From Mastigamoeba balamuthi (Eukaryota > Evosea > Mastigamoebida > Mastigamoebidae), in contig CACRSC010000054.1 in assembly GCA_902651635.1 (NCBI GenBank), positions 359,156-402,742 of the forward strand: 43,587 nucleotides of DNA, given 5' to 3'. A program made the translations under genes and the position numbers. Shown here one piece after another: positions 1 to 10,483 of this stretch; the stretch's first letter is position 1; each line of letters begins with the position of its first letter. The notes below the pieces were generated by a model. That model saw only the letters and a list, made by a program, of their open reading frames with translations. It was not told where the DNA came from and made no database searches.

Positions 1-107
1 CATCATTCCGTATCTTCGCTGGGAAGTATCGCCGAACAAAATCTTGCAACTGGCGATTTCTCCGATAAAATCCTCGCGTGGCCGCTGCGCTGCGGCCCGT
101 AACGCAA

Positions 108-2195
108 ATGCCGTCTCTGCAGGACCTCTGCCTGGCGGCCCTGCTGGATCTCTCTGCCCAGGGCGCCCTCGCTGACCCGAGCCTCTGGGCGTCGCTGCAC
201 GACGAGCTCGCTGCGAGCCTCGTGCGGGGCGCCGTCGCCCGCAAGACCGTCAGCGACGCCCTCGTCTCGGCCCTCGCCCGCTCGCGCCCGCCCGGCCACC
301 TCGCGCGCCTCTCCCTCGACGGCGCCGGCGGCCTCGTCACCGACGCCGCCCTCGCCGCCCTGCGCGCCACCTGCCCGGGCCTCGCAGAGCTCGACCTCTC
401 GCACTGCTCGGCCTTCACGCCCCCAGCGCTCTCGTCGCTGCTCGCTGCCGCCGCGCCGTCGCTCGTCGCCGTCACGCTCGCGCGCACGGCCGGCGTCGAC
501 GACGGCGCCCTGGAGGGCCTCGCGAGGGCCGCCGCGTGCCTGCGCGAGGTCGACCTGACGCGGTGCGCGCTCGTCAGCGACGCGGCCGTCGAGGCGCTGG
601 TCCTCGCGCGGTCCGCGACGCTCGAGCGCGTCGTCCTCTTCAGCTGCCCGCGCGTCGGCGAGCGCTGCGTCCGCGCCCTGGCCGCGTGCGCGCGCCTGCG
701 GGCGCTGTCGCTGTCGCGCTGCCCCGCGGCCGCCGTGACCGACGCGTCGCTCGGCGCTGTGCTCTCCGCGGGCCCCGCGCTCGAGGAGCTCAAGCTCGCG
801 AGGTGCCGCGCGCTCACCGCGCGGTCGCTGGCGCTCGTCGGCGAGGGCCGCATGCGGACCACGCTGCGCGTGCTCGACATCAGCAGCTGCCCGGGCGCCA
901 CCGCCGAGTGCCTCTGCCACGTGCTCGGCGCGCTCGGCGCGCTGCAGCTGCTCTACGCGCCCGACTGCCAGGGCTTCACCGACAGCGCCGTGCGCGCCAT
1001 CTCGCAGGGCCGCGTGAGCGAGACGCTCGACGGCATCTACCTCTCGGGGCTGCGCGGGCTCTCGGGCGAGGCGCTGAGCGAGCTCATGGCCTCGTGCAGG
1101 AGCCTGCGCGTCGCCAACTTCTCGCGCTGCTGCCTCGTGACCGACGGCGCCTTCGCGGCCATGCGCGCGTCGTCGCTCTACAAGCTCAACCTCGCGGGCT
1201 GCTCGCTCCTGACGCCCGCCGCTCTGCGCGCCGTCGTCGACTGCGTCGCGCGCTCGCTGAGGATACTCGAGGCCGCGCGCTGCGTAGACATGGTCACCGA
1301 CGACACGCTGGCCCTGCTGGCCGGCCGCTGCGAGTGCCTCGAGCTGCTGGACATCGCCGGATGCCACCGCGTGACCGGCGAGGGCCTGCGCGCGCTCGCG
1401 GACGACAGCCCCGCGTTCTGCCGCAGGCTCAGCTCCCTCACGCTCGCCGGCCTGGCTCAGCCCACCAACGAGGACCTCTGCCACCTGCTCTCGCGCTGCC
1501 CCCACCTCGAGTTCCTCAACCTGACGGGCTGCAACGTCCGCCTCGGCAGCGTGGAGCTCATCCTCTGCTCCGCCCCGCGCCTGAGCCGTCTGGACGTTTC
1601 CGCATGTCCCGCCATCGCCTCGGCGCCGGCCTGCCAAGAAGAGCCCGTCGGCCTGCGGGCGGGCGGATGCCAGTGGCCGCGGGTCGAGAGCGTGTTCGCG
1701 AGCGGCAACCCCGAGTGCCCGACGCGCATCGTCGACCTCGTCTGCAGGATGGCGAACCTGCGCAGCGTCATCCTCGCGGGCATGCAGCTGCTCGACGACG
1801 AGTGCGTGCGCCGCATGTGCGCCAGCTGCAGGGACCTCGAGCACATCGACGTCTCGGACTGCGCGCTCGTGACCGACGCCTCGCTGGCCGCGCTCGCGGA
1901 GCTGCTGCCGCTGCGCCTGGCGACCCTGATCGCTGAGGGCTGCCGCAGGGTCACCGACAGCGGCGTGTCCGCGGTGCTGCGCGCGTGCCGGACGCTCTTC
2001 ACGCTCAGCGTGTCGGGGTGCCCCCGGGTGAGCGCGGCGTCGCTCTCGGTGGCCGCGGAGCCCGGCGAGTGCCCGTCGCTGCACCACGTCTTCCTCTCGG
2101 GCACGTCGGTGCCGTACTCGGCAATGCTCCGGATACACGAGGCCAGGCCCGACATCGAGATCACGCACCCCTCGTGCAAGAAGTGGTACGCGTGA
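108..2195 (+). CDS. Leucine-rich-repeat protein (AMN1/FBXL-like cysteine-containing LRRs)
   Basis: This is a single-exon gene of 695 codons. The first ATG is at 108; the in-frame codon at 78 is GTG and an unlikely start in a eukaryote. After about 30 residues the protein is made of cysteine-containing LRR repeats of about 25-28 residues, with recurring signatures such as LxxLDLSxC, LTxCxxVTDxxL and LDISxCPG. About twenty repeats follow one another and end in HPSCKKWYA. I see no F-box at the N-terminus, no signal peptide and no membrane segment, so the protein is probably cytosolic. Such repeats form a curved solenoid. In FBXL and AMN1 proteins they bind partners such as ubiquitin-ligase substrates, but the partner here cannot be read from the sequence. 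The gene lies convergent to the reductase gene, with 160 bp between their stops. The family call is secure and the function is open. Confidence 0.88.
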   Translation: MPSLQDLCLAALLDLSAQGALADPSLWASLHDELAASLVRGAVARKTVSDALVSALARSRPPGHLARLSLDGAGGLVTDAALAALRATCPGLAELDLSHCSAFTPPALSSLLAAAAPSLVAVTLARTAGVDDGALEGLARAAACLREVDLTRCALVSDAAVEALVLARSATLERVVLFSCPRVGERCVRALAACARLRALSLSRCPAAAVTDASLGAVLSAGPALEELKLARCRALTARSLALVGEGRMRTTLRVLDISSCPGATAECLCHVLGALGALQLLYAPDCQGFTDSAVRAISQGRVSETLDGIYLSGLRGLSGEALSELMASCRSLRVANFSRCCLVTDGAFAAMRASSLYKLNLAGCSLLTPAALRAVVDCVARSLRILEAARCVDMVTDDTLALLAGRCECLELLDIAGCHRVTGEGLRALADDSPAFCRRLSSLTLAGLAQPTNEDLCHLLSRCPHLEFLNLTGCNVRLGSVELILCSAPRLSRLDVSACPAIASAPACQEEPVGLRAGGCQWPRVESVFASGNPECPTRIVDLVCRMANLRSVILAGMQLLDDECVRRMCASCRDLEHIDVSDCALVTDASLAALAELLPLRLATLIAEGCRRVTDSGVSAVLRACRTLFTLSVSGCPRVSAASLSVAAEPGECPSLHHVFLSGTSVPYSAMLRIHEARPDIEITHPSCKKWYA

Positions 2196-2356
2196 CGTCA
2201 TGCGCGCTTTTCGCTTGTTTGTAGAGCCGTGTTAGGACAACAGCGTCTCGTCTGTTTTGCTTTTTCTTTCTCCCTTTGTTCAGTTTTAGTTTCTGCTGTT
2301 GCTCGGCACGTGTCACAGCCGAGCAGGCGCGTACGGAAGGAGGGGGGGGGGGATCG
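2196..2356. other. Convergent 3' intergenic region
   Basis: This 161-bp gap lies between the stops of the LRR gene and the reductase gene. It has T-rich stretches (about 2250-2285) and a run of twelve G residues near 2342-2353. No AATAAA polyadenylation signal is visible. Confidence 0.5.
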
Positions 2357-3559
2357 CTACCAGATGTAGGGGATGAGGATCCTGCGCTGCTTGGGGTACT
2401 TGGTGCCGAACTTCTCGACGTACCAGCGCCTGTTGGAGATGGCGCGGGGCACGAGGTTGGCAGCGGTCCACGCGACGAAGCTGAGCGCAGGGGCGCTGAA
2501 GTTGGCGGCGACGGCGTAGCCGATCCACTCGAACAGCTCCGAGGCGTAGTTGGGCGAGGCCACGAGCGCGTGCAGGCCCACGGCGGGCGGGATGCGGTAC
2601 GTGTTCCTGTCGGCCGCGTTCTTGCGCAGCGCCCGCGTGACCTCGTCGCTGTGGATGTTGCCGAAGAGGCCCAGGGCGAACATGGCGCCGCCGATGGCCT
2701 GCAGGTGCACGGGGGCCTGGGGCAGCAGCGCGACGCCGGCGCCATTGAGGGCCCCGTTGACGCTGTTGAACATGACGGTCATCAGCACAATCTCGAGGGG
2801 CACCGGCTTGAGCGTCCGCGTCCGCAGCAGCGGGTAGATGAACGACCTAGGGCGCGGGCACGCAGAGGGAGGGGTGTCAGTGCCGAGGGAGGTCAGGCGA
2901 GGCAGCACGCCCCCCAGCTTGCGCTGGATGCTGCAGCTGCTGCAGCTGCTGCAGGTTTGGTGCAGGGGCACTATACGTTTCCTGCATGCAGGCAGGACTT
3001 GCCTCTTATGGCCGGGACACTAACGTGCTACGTGGCCTGCTGTTCGTTTTCACAGAAAAACTGGCAACGGCGGGGAGCCCCAACGCCGCATTGCGCTGCA
3101 TCGCACTGGACAGCATCTCGGCTCCAGGCACCTTATTCGTTCACTCGATCCCGAAACTCGTGGGCGGGTAAAGCGGAAGGAAACCGCGTAAAAAATGCGA
3201 GAACAAATGCAAGCAAACGGAAAACAGCACAACGACGGCATCGTGCACACACACACACACAGACGAGGGCGGCTGCAGTCGGGGCGGGCTCACCTGTACG
3301 TGTAGTGGACCATGTAGAGCGTGGGGAGCAGCGAGACGAAGGAGCCGCCAAAGTAGGCGCAGCTGAGGGCGAAGCTGACGGGGCTGACGAGCTCGCCGAG
3401 GGTCCACATCCAGAGGCCGTGGACCACCGAGGGCAGCGCGTACGTCTTGCCCGTGAAGAACCGCGCGTAGTGCGCGTTGATGCGCAGCAGCGCGAGGCTC
3501 GTGGCCACCCCGACGAGCGTCCAGGCGGCACAGATGGTTGTGAGGGTCGCAAACGGCAT
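2357..3559 (-). CDS. 3-oxo-5-alpha-steroid 4-dehydrogenase (SRD5A/DET2) family protein
   Basis: There are two exons on the minus strand, 3559-3294 and 2846-2357, which give 251 codons. The 447-nt intron starts GTGAG and ends CCCTAG. The junction joins HYTY to RSFIYPLL, the conserved family segment. The C-terminal half carries the NADPH-binding hallmarks: NIHSD, a TYRIP motif, LFEWIGYAVA, a WYVEKF segment and the terminal RRILIPYIW. The length is close to that of animal SRD5A1 (about 259 residues). The protein is hydrophobic with several membrane spans, as expected for an ER enzyme. The family reduces the delta-4 double bond of 3-oxo-steroids, and relatives reduce sterol or polyprenol intermediates, so the substrate here is inferred only. 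The intron holds a CA microsatellite and a CTGCAG-rich stretch. The gene is divergent from the choline kinase across about 310 bp. Confidence 0.92.
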
Positions 3560-3870
3560 GGCTGGCGCGTCTCTTACGTGCTGAGACACAACACACGAAA
3601 CAGCCTGTGTGCCCCCGGAGAGAGATCGAGAGATTCGCGAGATATTTTGCTGGGGGTTTGGGGACCCTGCACCAAACGTGCAATTGCACGACCCGCGAAC
3701 GACTGGATTGAACGAGAGAACAGCGAGCAACTTTTTTTTCCATCTCAGATGGCCCGTGCGGGGTTCTCTCATCCCCCAGATTCAGGATACAAAATCCTGA
3801 AGATATCCGGGCTTATTCCTCTGACGTGTCGGGTGATTCTTCCCTTGATCATTGGTGCACTGCTGTGGTT
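3560..3870. promoter_or_regulatory. Divergent promoter region, reductase/choline kinase
   Basis: About 310 bp separate the two divergent start codons and no gene is seen in it. Near the kinase start it holds GAAGATATCC at 3799-3808 and a TGACGT core at 3822-3827. Both motifs recur upstream of other genes in the window. The assignment as promoter is inferred from position. Confidence 0.45.
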
Positions 3871-5627
3871 ATGAGAAGGGTCGTCCTCACCGAGCACGCG
3901 GCGCGGGTCGAGGTCCCGCGCCTGGACGCCCGCCTGGACGCGACCTCGCGGGCGTCCTGCGACGCCGGCGCCGCGCTGGTCGCGGGCCACTTTGTGCCGC
4001 ACTTCCAGGGCGCTGACGAGCGCGACGTGCGTCTCTCCTCTCTGTCTCTCCGGAATATCCAGATATCCAGTGGTCCCCATATTGCATGGCCCCCTGGCCC
4101 CCCCACACCGCCGCAGAGCCCACACCGCACCCGCCGGCCTGCCACTCACGGGCCTTGCGCTCGCAGATGGTCGTCGAGGAGCTCAAGGGAGGCATCACGA
4201 ACAAGCGTGAGTCGCTTTTGGGGCTCTTTGGGGCTGTGTTTCCGGTTCTGGCCTGGGGGGACAGAGGGGCACAGGAGACACAAGAGAGCACCGCGCAGAG
4301 ACAGCGGCGGGGTCACCACGTGCACAGGCACTGACTGGGGGGGCCCTACCCCTGCGGCGCAGTGCTGTGCGTGAGCCTGGCGAGCGACGCGAGCCAGAGG
4401 TGTCTGGTGCGCATCTACGGCGAGAGCACCGAGTACCTCATCGACCGCAGCCAGGAGCTCGTCGTCATGCAGGTGCCCTCCCTCCCTCCTGTCCACCCGC
4501 CCTCCCGTCCTGCTGCCACCTTGCCCTCGTGCCCGTTCCCGTTGCCCTCTCCCTGGGGCTCACTCGTCCACTCTTCCCCCCCATTTGCCCGTGTTCAGCA
4601 ATCGCCCGTCGCCCCCAAGCTCTACGGCACGTTCAAGAACGGCTACGTCTACAACTACACGCCGGGGCGCACCGTCAAGCCCGAAGAGATCCGGTCCGCA
4701 CAGCAATTCCGATTCGGACTTTGGCGGCGCGGAATTGAATGCAAAATCAAACGAACCCGCAAAAACTCAAACTTCCGTGCCGCTGGCCAACGGCCCCTGC
4801 AGCGAGCCCGCGTTTGTGCGGCTGATGGCCGAGGCCTGCGCGAGGCTGCACGCGTCGGACGTGCCGGGCATCTCGAGGGAGCCGCGCCTGTTCGCCGTCT
4901 TCGAGCAGTGGCTCGGCAACGGTGCGCTCAGGAGCCACACCAGCACAGAGGGCACAGAGGGCACAGAGGGCACAGAGGGCACAGAGGGCACAGAGGGCAC
5001 AGAGGGCACAGAGGGCACAGAGGACACAGTGGGCACAGTGGGCACAGTGGCTGAGTATGAGACTGCTCTCTCTCCACCGTTGCAGTGCCGCGCGAGTACA
5101 CGGACCCCGCGAAGCAGGAGGCGTTCAAGCGCGGAGTGGACGTGGGGGAGCTGCGGGCAGAGGTCGCGTGGCTGCAGCGGGAGGTGGAGGCGATGGGGTG
5201 CCAGGCGGCGTTCTGCCACAACGACCTGCTGCTGCCCAACATCCTCTACGACGAGGCCGCCCAGAAGGTCAACTTCATCGACTGGGAGTACTCGAGCTAC
5301 AGCTACGCGGCCCACGACATCGCCAACCACTTCTGCGAGTGGGCGGGCTTCGAGTGCCGCTGGGAGCTCTTCCCCAGCGAGCAGCAGCAGCGCGAGTTCC
5401 TGCGGCACTACCTGCGCTCGCTGCACCCGGGCGACGACTACGCGGCACCCGACGACGAGGTCGAGGCCTGGGTCCGCTCCGTCAGGCTCTGCGAGCTCGG
5501 CTCGCACCTCTTCTGGGGCGTCTGGGCGCTCATTCAGGCGGAGCTCTCGGCCATCGACTTTGACTACCTCAGCTACGCCCTCCAGAGGTTCCAGAGGTTC
5601 CGCGAGCGCAAGGAACTGCTCCGCTGA
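3871..5627 (+). CDS. Choline/ethanolamine kinase
   Basis: Six exons (3871-4026, 4167-4206, 4363-4472, 4599-4693, 4803-4921, 5086-5627) give 353 codons. Junctions restore family motifs: VVEELKGGITNK with LLCVSL (glycine-rich nucleotide loop), then EEIREPAFVRLMAEACARLH. The last exon carries the Brenner/kinase catalytic motif CHNDLLLPNILY (Asp220), then VNFIDWEYSSYSYAAHDIANHFCEW, which supplies the metal-binding Asp239. The enzyme phosphorylates choline or ethanolamine with ATP, the first step of the CDP-choline/CDP-ethanolamine (Kennedy) pathway in the cytosol. The sequence does not decide between the two substrates. Intron 4 begins with the weak donor GTCCGC. Intron 5 carries a 9-bp minisatellite. 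The length is typical for the family. The start ATG at 3871 follows the nearest plausible promoter elements. Confidence 0.93.
4942..5049 (+). repeat. 9-bp minisatellite in choline kinase intron 5
   Basis: Twelve consecutive 9-bp units (consensus GGCACAGAG) fill most of the 164-nt intron. The first differs by one base, eight are perfect, and the last three end in AGTG. The unit is a multiple of three and contains no stop in the exon-5 frame, so it would read as repeating Thr-Glu-Gly if retained, but the intron length (3n+2) would then shift exon 6. Confidence 0.95.
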
Positions 5628-6620
5628 TGATGACCTCCCCTCCAGGTGTGCCCTGCTCTGCTCGAGAGGGCAGCGACACAGACACAGACAATCGCGTACA
5701 CAACAAACCAGAGAGGCGAAGAACACTCGTGTTTTCCCTGTGAATGAAGGCACACGGTTGCATACCTCTCACATCTTGAGCAAGGGAGGTTATCCCTAAG
5801 GGAGCCAACAGAGAGGAAAATGGTCACGGAGGCCACATCCCATTTGACGCTGGTTGCTGGGGACCCGTTTGTCATGAGCTCGCTTCTGAGTTTCGGTCCT
5901 GGCTCGACAGGGCCACCCGCCCATCCGAGCGCAGCTGCATTGGGTGCCTATCCATTTCATATTGCCACACGGGAGAAGAGGTTGTCCCACTCGGGTCACA
6001 GTCCTCACAGTCCCCTCTGCGCGAATAATAATGGGCTCCGCGTATGTCTTGGAGCGCTCCCAGCGATGTCTCGCCAAAAAACACAACCTTGCTACACAAC
6101 CGTTGGTGGTGGAAAAGCCATCCGTTGGCCAACATGTTGGCTGTCCCACAGGAAATATCTTCATATCCCTGCCCAGTGTCGTCACTGCGACCACGTACGT
6201 ATTCCACCACTCCACCACCGAGTAGCAGGCGAGTCGGAGGGGTCGGCGGACAGCATCCTGGGCTCCATCGTCCCCCCAGGAGGACGTGTGCTTGTAAAAA
6301 TAGAACAGCATGTCTCTTGGGCAGAAGTTCGTGGCTGTAGAGCCCCACTGCCTTAATTGTTGCTGAAATATTCAGAAAAGCCATCCATTGGCTCCTGTTT
6401 CCGGTGATCTCAGCAGGCGACGCTCCTCCGAGTGATGTGAGGGTCGAGCACCCCAGAAGCAAGGGTGGCAGTTCGAATCCCGGAACCGCCGTAGTTGGCA
6501 GACCAGCCCCGCCCGAGATCTGGCAGTATTTTAAAAACAGCCCGCCAGACAACGCGGGGTGTGATAGCTCGATCCCGTGTGACCACTCTTGTCGTTTTTC
6601 ATTGCGGCATCGGACAGGGC
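5628..6620. other. Non-coding stretch without recognised gene
   Basis: About 1 kb follows the choline kinase stop. It is less GC-rich than the exons. Both strands contain long open frames (for example 5872-6732 minus), but none shows a recognisable domain, codon bias like the real genes, or plausible splice partners. A tRNA-like B-box (GTTCGAATCC) near 6473 lacks a foldable T-arm. It may be decayed mobile-element DNA continuing into the inverted repeat. Confidence 0.4.
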
Positions 6621-7230
6621 GTTGGCCAGGCGGTCTGCGGGTGATGGCCCTCGTTCTGCAGGGTGCTCCGAGGCGAGAAGACAGGGCGCAATTTTGCCTC
6701 CTGCGCATCGGAAGCCCCGGAGTACAGGTCAATCCCTGTCACCACCGCAGCCACACCCCCGGCCTGTCGTTTTGTGTGGAGAACCGAAGAAATCGAGTGT
6801 TACAATGCCCGCAGCGAAGGTGCCCCGGAAATGCCAGCCCACTTTTTTGGCGCACTGAAAGACAGCGGAGACCCGGTGCTATGGCCCACAGCTGCCAGAG
6901 GGTATTGCGTTTTTTGGTATGGCATCTTTATGCACCAACCCTGAATGCGGCCACAAATGGGCTGGCTTTTTCGGGGCACCTCTGCTGCGGGCACTCAAAA
7001 AGGTGGGAAAGGAAACACTCGATTTCTTCGGTTCTCCACACAAAACGAGAGGCTGGGGGGTGTGGCTGTGGTGGTGGAAGGAATTGACCTGTGCTCCATT
7101 TTTGGGTTGGGGTCTCCGAAAGCGCACGGAAAAACAGCGTTGGCCGCAGAAAGCAAAGCGTATGCGCGGTCTTCTCGCCTCGGAGCACCCGGCAGAACGA
7201 AGGCCAACACCCGTAGACCTCCGGTCAACG
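6621..7230. repeat. Imperfect long inverted repeat (foldback/MITE-like element)
   Basis: The left arm (about 6621-6850) and the right arm (about 6955-7230) are reverse complements of each other with mismatches and short indels. Matched blocks include GGGTGCTCCGAGGCGAGAAG at the outer part of each arm, and an inner block GTTTTGTGTGGAGAACCGAA found directly in the left arm and reverse-complemented in the right. The arms are separated by about 100 bp containing AAAACGCAATACC-like AT-rich sequence. Translating the left arm forward and the right arm on the minus strand gives matching peptides (GAPRREDRA, LSFCVENRRNRV), so the homology is extensive. No transposase is present. Target-site duplications are not evident to me. 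A non-autonomous transposable element or foldback is the simplest reading. Confidence 0.85.
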
Positions 7231-7423
7231 AGTTGTGCTTTTCCATTCTGACGGTTTTCCTGCTGGTGTGGCTAGAGAACTCAGAGAAAAGACGCGAAAA
7301 AGACACGTCGTGATACGGCCGGGGTACCGAGAAAACGTCAGACGGTTGTGCCCCGGGACCACAATAATAGCGCAGCCCACGAAAAGCACAGGGACCACAC
7401 TCTGACTTCTCTCACCGCATCCA

Positions 7424-9520
7424 ATGGCCACCACACCGGCCTCAGCGCCCGCCACGGCAGCAGCAGCCGAGGTGGAGCTCAACCTCGACAGGTTCCCGGG
7501 GCTCAGCGAGGAGGAGGCCCGCGTGGCGTTTGAGCGCGACGGGCCCAACGAGCTCGAGCAGCAGAAGCCGCGCACGGTCTTCTCGATCGTGTGGGACGTC
7601 GTCCGCGAGCCCATGTTCCTGCTGCTCCTCTCGTGCTCGGTCGTCACCTTCGCCCTCAAGGACTACGAGGAGGGCTGTGCGTGACCCTCCCAGCATTTGC
7701 GTCCCGTCCTCACTGCGTGTCCCCTGCCCAGCGATGCTGCTGGCCTTCGTGCTGTTCATCATCGGCATCACGATATACCAGGAGCGCAAGACAGAGCGGG
7801 CGCTCGACGCCCTCAAGAACCTCAGCGCCCCGCGCGCCCAGATCATCCGCGGCGGCAAGCAGATGACCGTCGCAGGCCGCGAGGTGGTGCTCGGGGACAC
7901 GGTGATCCTCAAGGAGGGCGACAGGGTGGCCGCGGACCTCGTGCTGGCGTGGTCGATGAACGTCTCGGCCGACGAGAGCCTCCTGACGGGCGAGTGCGTG
8001 CCCGTCCGCAAGCACACGGGCGACCTCGGGGTCATGGAGCCGCTGGGGCGCCCCGGGGGCGACGACCAGCCCAGCTGCTTCTCGGGCAGCGTCATCGTCT
8101 CGGGCAAGGGCGTCGGCATCGTCCGCGCGACGGGCCGCAACACGATGCTCGGCCAGATCGGCAAATCGCTCAGCACAGTTGCGCTCTCACATATTCAATT
8201 GAATGGCTGAATTCGAGACTCAGTCAAATTCCTCTCATCAGCTCGAGACGGAGAAGACGCCGCTGGAGAAGGAGGTCAGGAGGCTCGTCGTGATGATGGC
8301 GATCGTGGGGGCCTGCGCCGCGCTGACGGTGTTCCTGATCCTGGGGATCACGCAGCGGCGCTGGCTCAACGCGGCCGTCGCCGCCATCTCGCTGGCCATG
8401 GGCCTGCTGCCCGAGGAGTTCCCCGTCGTGCTCACCGTGTTCATGTCGCTGGGCGCCTGGCGCATCTCGCGCAGCATGGTGCTGACGCGGCGCAACAGCG
8501 CCATCGAGACGCTGGGCGCGTGCTCTGTGCTCTGCACCGACAAGACGGGCACGCTGACGATCAACCAGATGATGGTCCAGGCGCTCTGGGACAAGAGCAC
8601 CGACCACACGTTCCAGTTCAGGAACGCCGCCGACTCGACCGAGGCCGTCGACGAGCAGTGCCACTCGATCGTCGAGTTCTCCATCCTCGCCTCCCAGAGG
8701 GACCCCTTTGGTCAGCGCCTCCCGGCCGCTCTCTGCCACATGCGCGTTCTGTCTCTGACACGCAACCGCCCCCCTCTGCAGACCCCATGGAGCTCGCACT
8801 GCGGCGCCTCGCGGACAACAAGTGTGTCGAGGCCGAACGTACGTCGCCCACTCCTCCACCGCAAAGGGCCAGCAGTTCTGACCGGGCGAGGGCCCTGGCT
8901 GGCGTGCAGACACCCACGACGACTGGGAGCTGGTGCGCGAGTACCCGCTGACCAAGGAGATGCTGGCCATGAGCCGCGTGTACAAGATGGGCACCGGGGC
9001 GGACAAGCTCTGCGTGGCGGTCAAGGGCGCGCCCGAGTCGGTGGGCGACCTGTGCCACCTGAACGAGTGCGACCTCGCGAGGATGCGGGCCGAGGTCAAC
9101 ACGTTCGCCTCGATGGGCCTCCGCGTGCTCGGCGTCGCCCGCGCGGTGTTCCCCGCCGCGAGGCGCCCCGAGGATCTGCCGGCCATCCAGCACGACTACG
9201 ACTTTGAGTTCATCGGCCTCGTGGCGTTCATCGACCCCATCCGCCCCACCGTGCCCGCGGCCATCCGCCAGGCCTACGACGCGGGCATCAAGGTCGTCAT
9301 GATCACGGGCGACTACCCGGGCACCGCCAAGGCCATCGCGGCCAAGATCGGCCTCGAGCCGCACGACAAGGTCATCACGGGGCCCGAGCTCGAGCAGATG
9401 TCCGACGCCGAGCTCAGCATGCGCATCAAGGGCGTCTCCATCTTCGCCCGCGTCGTCCCCGAGCAGAAGCTGCAGATCGTGCGGGCGTTCAAGGCCGCGC
9501 ACGAGATCGTCTGCATGACG

Positions 9521-9553
<33 letters not shown>

Positions 9554-10483
9554 GCGGCGCACATCGGGGTCGCCATGGGCCGCCGCGGGACCGACGTGGC
9601 GCGCGAGGCCGCGCACCTGGTGCTGCTCGACGACGACTTCTCGAGCATCGTGCGGGCCGTGCGGCTGGGCCGGCGCATCTACGACAACCTCTCAAAGGCG
9701 ATGCTCTACATCATGTCGATCCACGTGCCGCTGGCGGGCATGGTGCTGCTGCCCGTGCTGCTGCACCTCGGCGAGCACGAGTGGGACGCCAGCACGTCGA
9801 GCGGAGAGGGCTGGGCCGGAGTGTGGAGCGACCCCGTGTTCCACGCGGTGCACATCGTCTTCCTCGAGATGGTCATCGACCCCGCGTGCAGCGTCGTGCT
9901 CGAAGCCGAGCCCGAGGCCGAGGGCATCATGCAGCGCCCGCCGCGCGACACCAAGAAGGGCGCGGTCAACCTGTCGACGGGCATCACGGCCATCGCCCAG
10001 GGGGCTGTCATCCTCGCGGCCGCGCTGCTGCTGTTCTACTACGCCCGCACACTGTTCGACGCGGAGGCCGAGCAGGCGATGGCACTGGCCTTCGGCGCGG
10101 TCATCGTGGCGAACCTGGGGCTCATCATCGAGGACCGCTCGTGGGACACGTCGGCGTTCACGACGCTGTTCCTGAGGAAGAACATCCCCAACATCGTCGT
10201 CTTCGCCATCGTCGTCCCCGTGCTCTTCGTTGTCATCTACGTGCCGGGCATCAACGCGCTGTTCCGCTTCGGCCACGTGCCCGCGGTGTACATCCCCGTG
10301 TTCGTCGGCGTGGGCGTTGCCTCGTCGCTGTGGTTCGAGGGCGTCAAGGTGGTGCGTTACCTCTACAACAGGGCCAAGTTCCAGCAGTACATCGCCCGTC
10401 GTCGCAAGGAGCTCGGGCTTCCCGCGTCGAGCGCCGGCGGCGAGGGCAAGGGCAAAGCGACCCTCGAGACCCTCAATGTCTAG
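7424..10483 (+). CDS. P-type cation-transporting ATPase (P2-like, bacterial-type PEEFPV signature)
   Basis: Five exons (7424-7676, 7732-8177, 8242-8710, 8782-8838, 8910-10483) give 932 codons. An N-terminal cation-ATPase domain (EEARVAFERDGPNELEQQ) comes first. Then come an actuator domain with DESLLTGECVPV (TGE dephosphorylation loop), the M4 ion-binding segment MGLLPEEFPVVLTVF, the phosphorylation site LCTDKTGTLT with Asp333, the nucleotide-domain KGAPE motif and the hinge MTGDGVNDAPALKAA. The C-terminal membrane segments end in a basic tail. The enzyme moves a cation across a membrane at the cost of ATP; the ion (Ca2+ or other) is not established. Introns are 55-71 nt; intron 2 has the donor GTTGCG. 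PEEFPV replaces the PEGLP of SERCA/PMCA pumps, as in a bacterial subfamily, which suggests ancient transfer. A TGACGT element in reverse lies about 85 bp upstream. Confidence 0.94.

Noticed and set aside
3-2201. A 732-codon open frame on the minus strand opposite the LRR gene
   Set aside because: It is the antisense shadow of a GC-rich coding region: composition is Arg/Ala/Glu-rich with no domain, while the plus strand shows clear LRR periodicity.
4921-5085. Minisatellite as a coding Thr-Glu-Gly repeat in the choline kinase
   Set aside because: Retention would shift the frame before the catalytic exon, and strong splice sites flank it.
6400-6500. tRNA-like sequence with GTTCGAATCC and an A-box-like CCGAGTGATG
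   Set aside because: The T-stem halves (GGCAG and CCCGG) do not pair and the acceptor ends match for only four bases.
5872-6732. A 286-codon minus-strand open frame
   Set aside because: There is no recognisable domain or codon bias, and its 5' part lies within the inverted repeat arm; it is kept only as possible relic DNA.
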